Shown: piece by piece, positions 34,418 to 42,505 of the stretch
How positions within the stretch are numbered: the first letter of the stretch is position 1
Layout of the letters: each line of letters starts with the position of its first letter
Assembly: GCA_965213855.1 (NCBI GenBank)
Contig: CBDCAA010000008.1
Coordinates: 1,612,001-1,676,000 of the forward strand
DNA: 64,000 nucleotides
Direction of reading: 5' to 3'
Source: JBBROS01 sp965213855
Lineage (GTDB): Bacteria > Pseudomonadota > Alphaproteobacteria > Acetobacterales > Acetobacteraceae
Made by a program: the position numbers and the translations under genes
The notes under the pieces: model-generated
The model's database searches: none
Told to the model about the DNA's origin: nothing
Seen by the model: the letters and a program-made list of their open reading frames with translations, nothing else

Positions 34418-35475
34418 GTGCGCGCCTCGAAGTCGATCCGCGGGTCGACGACGGTGTAGAGCAGGTCTCCGACGACCTGCATCACCAGCCCCAATAACGT
34501 GAACACGTACAGCGTTCCGAACATCACCGGATAGTCGCGCCGCAGCGCGCTCTCAAACCCGAGCAGGCCCAGCCCGTCGAGCGAGAACACGATCTCCACC
34601 AGCAGCGCCGAGCTGAACAGGATGCCGATGAACGCGGCCGGAAAGCCGGCCACGATCAGCAGCATGGCGTTGCGGAACACGTGCCCGTACAGCACGCGCC
34701 CCTCCCCGGCACCTTTCGCCCGCGCGGTCAGCACGTATTGCTTCCGCACTTCCTCCAGGAAGCAGTTCTTGGTCAGGATCGTCAGCCCGGCGAAACCGCC
34801 GGCCACCAACGCCACCGTCGGCAACGTCACGTGCCAGGCGTAATCCGCCACCCGCGCCGGCCATGACCAGTCCTGGGCGCCTTGCGTCGTCAAGCCCCGG
34901 AGCGGGAAGGCCTGCAGGTAGCTGCCGCCTGCGAACAGCACGACCAGCATGATCGCGAACAAGAACGCCGGCACCGCGTAGGCCACCAGCACGACGGCCG
35001 AGGTCGCAACGTCGAACGTCGTCCCGTCCCGCACCGCCTTGCGGATGCCGAGCGGGATGCTGACCAGATAGACCAGCAAAGTCGACCACAGGCCGAGCGA
35101 CAGGCTGACCGGGAGCTTCTGCACGATCAGCCCCAGCACCGTGCTGTCTCGGAAGAAGCTGCGCCCGAAGTCGAATGACAGGTAGCCCCGCACCATGCCG
35201 ATGAACCGCTCCGGCGCCGGCTTGTCGAAGCCGAACTCCCGCTTGAGCGCCTCGATCTGTTTGGCATCCAGCCCCCGCGCGCCGCGGTAGCTGCCCGTGT
35301 CGCTCGTCGCTCCGGTGATCCGCGCCGTTGCCTCCGCCCCCCGGCCGCGAGCCTCCGCCATCGCCTGCTCCACCGGGCCGCCCGGTGCGAACTGCACGAT
35401 GGCGAAGTTGATCGCGATGATGCCGAACAGCGTGGGGACCAGCAGCAGCAGCCGGCGCAGGAGGTATGAGGCCAA
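34414..35475 (-). CDS. yejB: Peptide ABC transporter permease YejB
   Basis: A 353-aa permease that pairs with YejE. The family start LLRRLLLLVPTLFGIIAINF then AIVQFAPGGPVEQ is seen at once after the TTG at 35475. An ATG at 35547 gives 377 aa but adds 24 residues not seen in the family and would run into the promoter space of the divergent gene at 35573. Inner-membrane helices and the EAA loop (KQYVLTARAKGAGEGRVLYG) follow. First gene of the pair on the minus strand. Confidence 0.9.
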   Translation of the reverse strand: MASYLLRRLLLLVPTLFGIIAINFAIVQFAPGGPVEQAMAEARGRGAEATARITGATSDTGSYRGARGLDAKQIEALKREFGFDKPAPERFIGMVRGYLSFDFGRSFFRDSTVLGLIVQKLPVSLSLGLWSTLLVYLVSIPLGIRKAVRDGTTFDVATSAVVLVAYAVPAFLFAIMLVVLFAGGSYLQAFPLRGLTTQGAQDWSWPARVADYAWHVTLPTVALVAGGFAGLTILTKNCFLEEVRKQYVLTARAKGAGEGRVLYGHVFRNAMLLIVAGFPAAFIGILFSSALLVEIVFSLDGLGLLGFESALRRDYPVMFGTLYVFTLLGLVMQVVGDLLYTVVDPRIDFEART

Positions 35476-35572
35476 GAGCCGTAGCCTAGGCGCGACCGGG
35501 CGAAATTTCCAGCGTGGTTGGACCCGTTCCGCGGTTCGCGCGTTCATTGGCCGGCAACAACAGGAGAGTGCG

Positions 35573-35782
35573 ATGGCAGCGCTGCCGAAGAAGGGCGACA
35601 AGGTGACCTGGGGCACCTCGCAAGGCGAGACTCACGGCACGGTGGAAAAGGTCGTGCGGTCCGAGACGAAGGTGAAGGGCCACGTCGCGAAAGCCACCAA
35701 GGATGCGCCGCAGGTCCTGGTGAAAAGCGACAAGTCGGGCAAGGAAGCCGTTCACAAGCCGGAAGAGCTGAAGAAACACTGA
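35573..35782 (+). CDS. DUF2945/HVA1-type small protein
   Basis: A 69-aa basic protein: KKGDKVTWGTSQGETHGTVE at the start and KDAPQVLVKSDKSGKEAVHK at the end. The HVA1/DUF2945 family has an SH3/Tudor-like fold and is common in bacteria and fungi; its function is unknown. A good Shine-Dalgarno (CAGGAGAG) precedes the ATG. It lies 55 bases before the tRNA-Arg gene. Confidence 0.85.
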   Translation: MAALPKKGDKVTWGTSQGETHGTVEKVVRSETKVKGHVAKATKDAPQVLVKSDKSGKEAVHKPEELKKH

Positions 35783-35837
35783 GCGGTCCGGCGCCCACAT
35801 CGACCGCCCGGCCACGATCTTATATGCTCGCGGCCGA

Positions 35838-35914
35838 GCGCCCATAGCTCAGATGGATAGAGCGGCGGCCTTCTAATCCGCATGTCGGGGGTTCGAATCC
35901 CTCTGGGCGCGCCA
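35838..35914 (+). tRNA. tRNA-Arg (anticodon TCT), CCA encoded
   Basis: A 77-base cloverleaf: acceptor GCGCCCA paired with TGGGCGC, D-arm GCTC/GAGC, anticodon arm GCGGC-CTTCTAA-TCCGC with TCT at 35872-35874, T-arm with loop TTCGAAT, discriminator G and encoded CCA. The anticodon stem has one C-T mismatch next to the loop (positions 31:39). It reads AGA codons, which are rare in this GC-rich sequence. The bases just after CCA are a cluster of IS-end-like repeats, so the tRNA may be an integration site. Confidence 0.95.
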
Positions 35915-35935
35915 CGGTCTGGGGGGTCCGACCCG

Positions 35936-36079
35936 GAGACATGGGTAACATCGCGTTCCTAAGACATGGGTGACAACCTGGTGCCGAACGGGCTGTCGAT
36001 GGGTTGCAGGGTTTCGCTCCAGGTCCGATCAGGCGCAGGTGTTACCCATGGGTTCGGACCACTGTGTTATTCATGTCTC
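35936..36079. repeat. Nested IS-end-like inverted repeats next to tRNA-Arg
   Basis: The outer pair is GAGACATGGGTAACA (35936-35950) with TGTTATTCATGTCTC (36065-36079); the inner pair is AGACATGGGTGACA (35962-35975) with GTGTTACCCATG (36039-36050). GACATGGGTRACA ends resemble, from memory, those of IS481-type elements. No transposase lies between them: only ~63 bases are inside the inner pair. This looks like two nested solo-end or MITE-like remnants. Confidence 0.6.
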
Positions 36080-36293
36080 GGGTCAGGCAGGGTAGCTCGA
36101 CCACCGCCATGCCCGCTTCCTCGAGCCGGGTCGCGAGCAGGTTTGCACAGATCGTGGCCAGAAACGTGTCGGCGTGCCGGGAGAGCCCGCCTGCGGCGCC
36201 AGCCCGGATGGCGCCGCCGAGCAGTTCGGCCACTTCCTCAAGCGACAGAGTACGGCATGGCTCCTGGAAGAGCATGGGTTGAATGGGCGGCAT
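36042..36293 (-). CDS. Hypothetical protein, 3' end replaced by IS-end sequence
   Basis: 83 aa, not recognised. TLSLEEVAELLGGAIRAGAA and DTFLATICANLLATRLEEAG predict a helical domain. The last codons (TRDMNNTVVRTHG) are encoded by the outer and inner IS-end-like repeats, and the TAA stop lies in the inner repeat, so the native C-terminus has probably been lost. It is 44 bases downstream of the DUF2161 gene on the same strand. A longer ORF to 36419 overlaps that gene and is not used. Confidence 0.45.
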   Translation of the reverse strand: MPPIQPMLFQEPCRTLSLEEVAELLGGAIRAGAAGGLSRHADTFLATICANLLATRLEEAGMAVVELPCLTRDMNNTVVRTHG

Positions 36294-36337
36294 CGTCGCA
36301 TCGTAATCGAACAGATAGAGAACACAAGCGCGCCCGA

Positions 36338-36988
36338 TCAGGCCTGGGTGAAGGCCGTGAGTGCGGCATGGCCGGCTGGATTGAGTGCATATTCTCCCCG
36401 TCCGACGCGGTCGAACCATCCGTAGACGTTTCGATAGAGGATGGCGGTTGCGCGTGGGCTGGCGCTTACGACCGCCCGCGTCGGCTGCGGCCCGTCACGC
36501 AGGCGAACGGCGCAGGCCAGCGCTTCTTGCCGGTATGACGTCATGATCGGCACGCCCTGCGTGCCGCCCGGGGACGGGTCTCCGGCCCGTCTCGTGTGCT
36601 CCTCGGTCAGGGCTTTGCGGCGGCGGGCGCTGCCGCGGGGGCGATAGGGCGCCGGCTCGGCCAAGACCTCGATGCCGCCCCGGCCGGGGCGGACTGCCAG
36701 CAACCCGAACCCGAGCAGGCGGCACAGCTTGCGCACTCGGCCGTCGCGGTCGCGCCCGCGCCGGGTCGCCGGGACCGCAAGCCATACCTCATCGGCGCAG
36801 GCCAGGCGGTCGACCCCTTGCAGCACGAGGTCGAGCGTGAAGCCCAGCTTCAGCTCGACGACGAGGACCCGGCCGGGCTCGTCCGGTCGCAACCCGACGA
36901 CGTCGCACCCCGCGACCTCCCCTTTCACGTCGTAGCCGCGGGCCGCAAGGAACGTCTTGACGACCGGGTAAAGCTCCGATTCGAACAT
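36338..36988 (-). CDS. DUF2161 PD-(D/E)XK-type phosphodiesterase
   Basis: A 216-aa protein of the DUF2161 (COG5482) family. ESELYPVVKTFLAARGYDVK (~3-22), the EVAGCDVVGLR motif and VLVVELKLGFTLDLVLQGVD contain the E...D...E-x-K pattern of the PD-(D/E)XK nuclease fold. The C-terminal part (~150-216) is a winged-helix-like region (SPRATAILYRNVYGWFDRVG then RGEYALN). Function unknown; nuclease action is inferred from fold only. It lies between tRNA-flanking repeats and the amtB operon. Confidence 0.85.
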   Translation of the reverse strand: MFESELYPVVKTFLAARGYDVKGEVAGCDVVGLRPDEPGRVLVVELKLGFTLDLVLQGVDRLACADEVWLAVPATRRGRDRDGRVRKLCRLLGFGLLAVRPGRGGIEVLAEPAPYRPRGSARRRKALTEEHTRRAGDPSPGGTQGVPIMTSYRQEALACAVRLRDGPQPTRAVVSASPRATAILYRNVYGWFDRVGRGEYALNPAGHAALTAFTQA

Positions 36989-37010
36989 GCGTGGCCAGCC
37001 CCCGAACGCC

Positions 37011-37047
37011 GAGGGCCCGGCCGCTGCGCGACCGGGCCCTCTTTTTT
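37011..37047 (+). terminator. Strong hairpin with T6 run
   Basis: The arms GAGGGCCCGG and CCGGGCCCTC enclose an 11-base loop and are followed by TTTTTT on the plus strand. Orientation is odd: the genes on both sides read on the minus strand, for which the T-run would lie before the hairpin. On the plus strand it would stop transcripts running antisense into amtB. Confidence 0.75.
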
Positions 37048-37060
37048 CAGCCCAGCACCG

Positions 37061-38467
37061 TCAGCCCAGCCGCTCGCCGTGCAACACGACGTCCAGGCCC
37101 TCTTCCTCCTCGTCCGCGTTCACCCGCAGGCCCATGATGGCATTGAGGATGAACAGCAACACAAGGCTGACGATGGCGGTGTAGACGATCACCGCACCCA
37201 CGGCGATGGCTTGCACCTTCAGCAGGTCCAGGCCGCCGATATACACCCCGTCCGCGTGGTCGGTCGTCGCCGAGAGCGGGCCGTAGGCGAACACGCCCGT
37301 CAGCAGCGCGCCGACGATCCCGCCCACACCGTGCACGCCGAACGCGTCCAGGCTGTCGTCGTAGCCAAGCAGGTGCTTCAACGAGGTCGCGGACCAGAAG
37401 CACACGATGCCGGCGATCACGCCGATGCCGAGCGCCGGGCCCGGCAGCACGAAGCCCGAGGCAGGGGTGATCGCCACCAGCCCGGCCACTGCGCCGGAAA
37501 TGGCGCCGAGCACCGAGGGCTTGCCCTTCACGATCCACTCCGCGAATACCCAGCCGAGCGTGGCACCGCCCGTCGCGACCTGCGTCGCCACCATCGCCAT
37601 CCCGGCACGGCCGTTGGCGCCCACCGCCGAACCGGCGTTGAACCCGAACCAGCCCACCCAGAGCAGCCCGGCGCCGATCACTGCGAAGGCGAGATTGTAG
37701 GGGCTCATGTTCTCATGCCCATACCCGCGCCGCTTGCCCATCACGAGCGCACACATCAGCCCGGCCACGCCCGCATTGATGTGCACCACCGTCCCGCCGG
37801 CGAAGTCGGCGACGCCCATGGCGTTGATCCAGCCCAGCGGGCTCCACACCCAATGCGCGACCGGCGAATAGACCAGGATCGACCACAGCGCGATGAACAG
37901 CATCATCGCCGAGAACTTCATCCGGTCCGCGAATGCGCCGGCGATCAGCGCCGGGGTGATGATCGCGAACGTCATCTGGAACATCATGAACACCGTCTCG
38001 GGGATGGTGTTCGCCGTGCTGTTGTCGGTTCCGGCGCCGAGGGTGAACGGCTTGTCCCAACCGATCTCGATGCCCTTGAGCATGATGCGCGAGAAGTCGC
38101 CGATGTAGGCGTTGCCATTCGTAAACGCGAGGCTGTAGCCGGCGACCATCCACAGGACGGTCACCAGCGCGGTGATGCTGAAGGACTGCATCATCGTCGC
38201 GAGCAGGTTCTTCTTGCGCACCATGCCGGCGTAGAACAGCGCCAGGCCGGGGATGGTCATCAACAGCACGAGCGCGGTGCTGCTCAGCATCCAGGCCGTG
38301 TCGCCGGTGTCGATCTTCGCCTCGGCCACCGCGGCCGTTACCGCCGGCGTCGCCTCGCTCGCGGCCGGGGCCGTCTGCGCCAGGACGGATTGGGCGAGGA
38401 TGGGAAGCGCCAACACCGCCAGGGGCACCGCCCACACCGCTGCACGCCCGACTTTCTTCATTGTCAT
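37061..38467 (-). CDS. amtB: Ammonium transporter AmtB
   Basis: A 468-aa ammonium channel with a cleavable signal peptide (VWAVPLAVLALPILAQSVLA), an Ala-rich linker, then 11 transmembrane helices. Landmarks: AFADRMKFSAMMLFIALWSI, WSPLGWINAMGVADFAGGTV, and the twin His of the pore in VVHINAGVAGL and DAFGVHGVGGIVGALLTG. The C-terminal tail (EEEEGLDVVLHGERLG) holds the GlnK-interacting segment. The start overlaps the glnK stop by one base, the classic glnK-amtB pair. Confidence 0.96.
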   Translation of the reverse strand: MTMKKVGRAAVWAVPLAVLALPILAQSVLAQTAPAASEATPAVTAAVAEAKIDTGDTAWMLSSTALVLLMTIPGLALFYAGMVRKKNLLATMMQSFSITALVTVLWMVAGYSLAFTNGNAYIGDFSRIMLKGIEIGWDKPFTLGAGTDNSTANTIPETVFMMFQMTFAIITPALIAGAFADRMKFSAMMLFIALWSILVYSPVAHWVWSPLGWINAMGVADFAGGTVVHINAGVAGLMCALVMGKRRGYGHENMSPYNLAFAVIGAGLLWVGWFGFNAGSAVGANGRAGMAMVATQVATGGATLGWVFAEWIVKGKPSVLGAISGAVAGLVAITPASGFVLPGPALGIGVIAGIVCFWSATSLKHLLGYDDSLDAFGVHGVGGIVGALLTGVFAYGPLSATTDHADGVYIGGLDLLKVQAIAVGAVIVYTAIVSLVLLFILNAIMGLRVNADEEEEGLDVVLHGERLG

Positions 38468-38805
38468 TAGATTGCCTCGCTATCGGTCTCGCCCGTGCGG
38501 ATGCGCACGGCTCGGTCGATGTCCAATACAAAAATCTTGCCATCGCCGATTCGGCCGGTCTGTGCGGACTTCATGATCGCCTCGATGACCTGCTCGGCCA
38601 GGTCATCCGGGACGGCGACCTCCACCTTCACCTTCGGCAGGAAATTCACCTGGTACTCAGCGCCCCGGTAGATCTCCGTCTGCCCCTTCTGCCGGCCAAA
38701 TCCCTTGACCTCCGACACGGTGAGCCCCTGCACGCCCAACGGCGTCAGCGCTTCCCGGACGTCGTCGAGCTTGTGGGGCTTGATGATCGCCATGATGAGT
38801 TTCAT
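38467..38805 (-). CDS. glnK: PII signalling protein GlnK
   Basis: A 112-aa PII protein. MKLIMAIIKPHKLDDVREAL opens the fold, Tyr51 in the T-loop (EIYRGAEYQVNFLPK) is the uridylylation site, and TGRIGDGKIFVLDIDRAVRI is the second PROSITE-type signature. It blocks AmtB when nitrogen is plentiful. It is 20 bases downstream of the outer-membrane beta-barrel gene, so the three may be one operon. Confidence 0.96.
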   Translation of the reverse strand: MKLIMAIIKPHKLDDVREALTPLGVQGLTVSEVKGFGRQKGQTEIYRGAEYQVNFLPKVKVEVAVPDDLAEQVIEAIMKSAQTGRIGDGKIFVLDIDRAVRIRTGETDSEAI

Positions 38806-38825
38806 TCCGGTCGGCCCTTTACTGG

Positions 38826-40172
38826 TCAGAACCCGAGGATGAGGTCGGTCGCGAGCGTGACCGACCCACGGTCGTGCCCGTCATTGTAGGGCCGCGAGCT
38901 GTTCAGCGCCCGGTCGTAGCGGAACTCGGGGCGCAGCATGGCCGTGCTGAGCTGCGACGGCAGCCACGTCGGCTTGTAGGTGATGCCGACCGTGTACTCG
39001 GAATACGTCGTCGGCTTCGAAGCCGTCAGCAGGAAGAACTGGCTGCCCCGTTGCGCATTGGCGAAATCGAGGTTGCCGCTCGGGTTGGAGACGAAGAAGT
39101 TGCTGTTGTCGCGAAAGATCTCCGCCCGGCCGCTCAGGGTCACGGTGTCGCTCAGCGTGTAGCTGGCGTAGCCGGCGATGCCCCAGGCCTCGGCGTTGAA
39201 GCCGTCGTCGCGAACGAAGTTGCCCTCGGCCGACAGCGTGAGCTTCGGGTTTGCCTTCCAGTTGACCACGAGGTCGTTGAAGTAGCGGTTGGCACTGTTG
39301 GCAAACGGCGTGTTCCGCTTGCTGTTCTCCGGCCCGATATGCGTCAGCGCCAATACCGTGAGGTCGCCGCCATAGAAGTTGAGGCCAACGCCGGCGATGC
39401 CGCCCGGTCGGTTGTTGTTGTCGCCCGTGCCGTAGCCGACGAAGGTGTCGTTGCCGCTGTCGATGCCGAGATACAGGTCCAGTAGGTCCGAGACGTGCGC
39501 GGTCGCCAGGGCCCCGGTGTGCTTGAATGGCAGGCCGTAGTTGAAGATGTAGGAATGGGAGTAGAACGTGTTCGGCTTCGGGTCGATCGTTTCGAACCCG
39601 AGCGGCGTGGGGTAGATGCCGGCCTTCACGTCGAGCCCGTTCGCGAACAGGTCCGGGAACCGGGCGGACACGCTCGCCTCGATGATCGCGATCTGGTTGC
39701 GGTCGTGGATCAGTTGGTCCAGCACGCCGAGCGTTTGATAGATGCGGGCATCCGAGCCGTACATCGCCTGCAGCTTGAAGCCGACGTCGATGCTGGTCGC
39801 CTTCGGGTCCACCGCCCGGCCGACGGTGAACAGCGCCTGGTTCAGCACCGGGCGGTTGGCGTCGTCCGTCGTGAGGAAGCCGAAGTTGCGGTGGCTGCGC
39901 GGATCCTGCGGGTTGACCGTGATGCCGCCCTCGACCTGCGCGTTGAAGGTGATGGTGCTGGCCCACTCGCCGAAGTTCGCGGGCGCCACGTAGGGCTTGT
40001 CGGCGGCCGCGGCCGCGGCCGGGTTGCCCGGTGTTTCCGTCTGGACCGGCGGACTTGCCTGCGCGAATGCGGCGGCCGGCGCGAGCACGGCGACGGCCGC
40101 CGCCAGCGCCCGAGGTAAGATGGCCAGGCGGCAGGCGAGGGCAGGAGGCGCGTCCGAGGGAATGGTGTTCAT
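38826..40172 (-). CDS. Outer-membrane beta-barrel (porin-like) protein upstream of glnK-amtB
   Basis: A 448-aa protein with a signal peptide (LPRALAAAVAVLAPAAAFAQ) and a beta-rich remainder ending in TLATDLILGF with a C-terminal Phe, the outer-membrane insertion signal. It matches the BBP2/DUF1597-type outer-membrane beta-barrel family (GIYPTPLGFETIDPKPNTFY; SHSYIFNYGLPFKHTGALA). Its place directly before glnK-amtB suggests uptake of nitrogen compounds, which is inference. The ATG at 40172 is chosen over the ORF start at 40232. Confidence 0.82.
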   Translation of the reverse strand: MNTIPSDAPPALACRLAILPRALAAAVAVLAPAAAFAQASPPVQTETPGNPAAAAAADKPYVAPANFGEWASTITFNAQVEGGITVNPQDPRSHRNFGFLTTDDANRPVLNQALFTVGRAVDPKATSIDVGFKLQAMYGSDARIYQTLGVLDQLIHDRNQIAIIEASVSARFPDLFANGLDVKAGIYPTPLGFETIDPKPNTFYSHSYIFNYGLPFKHTGALATAHVSDLLDLYLGIDSGNDTFVGYGTGDNNNRPGGIAGVGLNFYGGDLTVLALTHIGPENSKRNTPFANSANRYFNDLVVNWKANPKLTLSAEGNFVRDDGFNAEAWGIAGYASYTLSDTVTLSGRAEIFRDNSNFFVSNPSGNLDFANAQRGSQFFLLTASKPTTYSEYTVGITYKPTWLPSQLSTAMLRPEFRYDRALNSSRPYNDGHDRGSVTLATDLILGF

Positions 40173-40326
40173 ACGACAGTCTATCCACGTGCATTCGCCT
40201 GCCTCAACACTCGCCGCCATGGAACTGACCAAGATCGCGCCGTTTGTGGCGGTTCAGCAACAGGCTGTGCTGTGGTGCCTCGATATTGGGCACATCGCAA
40301 CGTGGTACGAGCAACAGCCTGACATA

Positions 40327-40358
40327 AGAAAACCCCGGCCAGTTGCCCGGCCGGGGTT
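40327..40358 (-). terminator. Rho-independent terminator of glnA
   Basis: On the minus strand AACCCCGGCC, an eight-base loop and GGCCGGGGTT are followed by TTCTTA. It lies 22 bases after the glnA stop. The rest of 40173-40326, before the porin start, must carry the porin promoter; I see no sigma-54 or clear sigma-70 match there. Confidence 0.88.
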
Positions 40359-40380
40359 CAAGCGTGGTGAGGCGGCGCCT

Positions 40381-41802
40381 TTAGGCGGAGTAGTACATCT
40401 CGAACTCGACCGGATGCGGCGTGTGCTCGAACTTGTACACCTCGCTCCACTTCAGCTCGATATAGCTTTGGATCTGCTCCTCGCTGAACACGTCGCCGGC
40501 CAGCAGGAACTCATGATCCGCCTCGAGCGAGCCGAGCGCCTCGCGCAGGCTGCCGCAAACGGTCGGGATGCCCTTCAGCTCTTCCGGTGGCAGGTCGTAG
40601 AGGTCCTTGTCCATCGGGTCGCCGGGATGGATCTTGTTCTTGATCCCGTCGAGCCCGGCCATGAGCAGCGCCGAATAGGCGAGGTAGGGGTTCGCCGTCG
40701 CATCCGGAAACCGCACCTCGACCCGCTTGGCCTTCGGGCTGGTCGTGTAGGGGATGCGGCACGAGGCGGAGCGGTTGCGGGCCGAATAGGCCAGCAGCAC
40801 CGGCGCCTCGAACCCGGGGATCAACCGCTTGTAGCTGTTGGTGGTGGGGTTGGTGAACGCGTTGCAGGCCTTGGCGTGCTTGATGATGCCGCCGATGAAA
40901 TACAGGCACGTCTCGGACAGGTCGGCATAGCCGGTGCCCGCGAACATCGGCTTGCCGCCGCCCCAGATGCTCAAGTGCGTGTGCATGCCGCTGCCGTTGT
41001 CGCCATAGATCGGCTTCGGCATGAACGTCGCCGTCTTGCCGTAGCTATGCGCCACGTTATGCACGCAGTACTTATAGATCTGCATCTGGTCGGCCATCGT
41101 CAGCAAGGTGCCGAACTTCGTGCCCAGCTCGTGCTGGCTCTGCGCCACTTCGTGATGGTGCTTCTCGATCGGCAAGCCCATCTCGCCCATGCTGCTCAGC
41201 ATCTCGGCGCGCAGGTCGCTCTCGCTGTCGACCGGCGGGACCGGGAAGTAGCCGCCCTTGACGCTGGGCCGATGACCCATGTTGCCCTCGGGATACTCGC
41301 GCATGTTCGCGCCGGGCCCCTCGATGCTCTCGATCTGATACGTGCCGAAGTTGGGCCCAGTGCCGAAGCGGATGCTGTCGAACACGAAGAATTCGGCCTC
41401 GGCGCCGCACATCACCGTGTCGCCGGCGCCCACGCTGCTGACGTAGGCCATCGCCTTCTTGGCCGTGCTGCGCGGGTCGCGCGCGTAGGGCTGTCCGGTG
41501 CTCGGCTCGAAGATGTCGCAGAACAGGATCAGGCTCGGCTTGGCCGCGAACGGGTCCATCACCGCCGTCGACGCGTCCGGCATCAGGATCATGTCGCTCT
41601 CGTTGATCGCCTTCCAGCCGGCGATCGACGAACCGTCGAACATGATGCCGTCCTTGAACGCGTCTTCGCCCATCGTCGAGACGTGCTGGGCCGTGTGCTG
41701 CCACTTGCCGCGCGGGTCGGTGAACCGCAGGTCCACGAACTCCACACTGTTCTCGTTGATCATCTCCAGCACCTTGGCGACGCTGTCCTCGTGATCGCTC
41801 AT
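40381..41802 (-). CDS. glnA: Glutamine synthetase type I
   Basis: A 473-aa GSI-beta glutamine synthetase. N-terminal FVDLRFTDPRGKWQHTAQHV, the metal/ATP-binding KPIYGDNGSGMHTHLSIWGG (~260) and the adenylylation site Tyr in MDKDLYDLPPEELKGIP (~400) are visible; RSASCRIPYT covers the active-site Arg. AGGA precedes the ATG. Covalent control by GlnE through GlnB is expected of this class. It lies 78 bases downstream of glnB, in the usual glnBA order. Confidence 0.97.
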   Translation of the reverse strand: MSDHEDSVAKVLEMINENSVEFVDLRFTDPRGKWQHTAQHVSTMGEDAFKDGIMFDGSSIAGWKAINESDMILMPDASTAVMDPFAAKPSLILFCDIFEPSTGQPYARDPRSTAKKAMAYVSSVGAGDTVMCGAEAEFFVFDSIRFGTGPNFGTYQIESIEGPGANMREYPEGNMGHRPSVKGGYFPVPPVDSESDLRAEMLSSMGEMGLPIEKHHHEVAQSQHELGTKFGTLLTMADQMQIYKYCVHNVAHSYGKTATFMPKPIYGDNGSGMHTHLSIWGGGKPMFAGTGYADLSETCLYFIGGIIKHAKACNAFTNPTTNSYKRLIPGFEAPVLLAYSARNRSASCRIPYTTSPKAKRVEVRFPDATANPYLAYSALLMAGLDGIKNKIHPGDPMDKDLYDLPPEELKGIPTVCGSLREALGSLEADHEFLLAGDVFSEEQIQSYIELKWSEVYKFEHTPHPVEFEMYYSA

Positions 41803-41880
41803 CCTGTCCTGATCCTTCTCTCGTCATGACTGATCGGCAGGCCACCGGCCTTGCCATCCAAAAATCTCGCGGCCTGTCAG

Positions 41881-42219
41881 CTAGATCGCGTCGCGGCCCC
41901 GCTCCCCGGTCCGAATGCGCACGACCTCGTCGACCGTGCTGACGAAGATCTTCCCATCGCCGATGCGGCCGGTCCGGGCAGCGTTGGTGATCGCCTCGAC
42001 CGCACGGTCCACCACGTCGTCGTCACACACGACCTCGATCTTCACCTTGGGCAGGAAATCCACGACGTACTCGGCCCCGCGATACAGCTCCGTATGGCCT
42101 TTCTGCCGGCCGAAGCCCTTCGCCTCCACCACCGTGATGCCCTGCAACCCGACCTCGTGCAGGGCCTCCTTTACCTCGTCCAGCTTGAAGGGCTTGATGA
42201 CCGCCTCGATCTTTTTCAT
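41881..42219 (-). CDS. glnB: PII signalling protein GlnB
   Basis: A 112-aa PII paralogue. MKKIEAVIKPFKLDEVKEAL, Tyr51 in ELYRGAEYVVDFLPK (T-loop) and TGRIGDGKIFVSTVDEVVRI. It differs from GlnK chiefly in the start (MKKIEAVIKPFK against MKLIMAIIKPHK). The ATG at 42219 is used; a TTG two codons earlier is the alternative. A near-perfect sigma-54 promoter sits ~75 bases upstream, so glnB-glnA is expected to respond to NtrC. Confidence 0.96.
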   Translation of the reverse strand: MKKIEAVIKPFKLDEVKEALHEVGLQGITVVEAKGFGRQKGHTELYRGAEYVVDFLPKVKIEVVCDDDVVDRAVEAITNAARTGRIGDGKIFVSTVDEVVRIRTGERGRDAI

Positions 42220-42294
42220 TTGCAATCGCGCCGGGTGTGCCCGGCTTCCTCCCCTGATCTAGGCCCGCCTCCGCAAGAACGGTCCCGGAAGGGT

Positions 42295-42310
42295 TGCACG
42301 CGCCGTGCCA
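42295..42310 (-). promoter_or_regulatory. Sigma-54 (-24/-12) promoter of glnB-glnA
   Basis: The minus strand reads TGGCACGGCGCGTGCA: a perfect -24 element TGGCACG, four bases, then GTGCA against the consensus TTGCA. The GG and GC dinucleotides are separated by exactly ten bases. The start would fall near 42283, leaving a ~65-base leader to glnB. Nitrogen control of glnBA by RpoN/NtrC is established in proteobacteria. I did not find a clean NtrC palindrome upstream. Confidence 0.8.
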
Positions 42311-42505
42311 GCCTGCAATCCACGCGGACCACGCCGAAAACCGCCCCGCCGCGTAACGGCGAGGCACCCCTGCCCGCTTGCAGGGCGGAATCCCACCCCG
42401 GAGACGCTCAGGCGCAAAGCTCGATCCGATCCCGCCGCCCGAAGATTGAACCGCCGCCCCACCGCGCCCATACTCGCCGGCCACCTTCTCCGGAGTGCTG
42501 CCGCC

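Noticed and set aside
34414..35616. Extension of yejB to 35616 or 35547
   Set aside because: The extra residues are not of the family and would overlap the leader and coding start of the divergent DUF2945 gene.
42226..42505. Possible riboswitch before the aminotransferase
   Set aside because: I compared it with glycine, TPP, SAM-II and SAH consensus cores and found no match.
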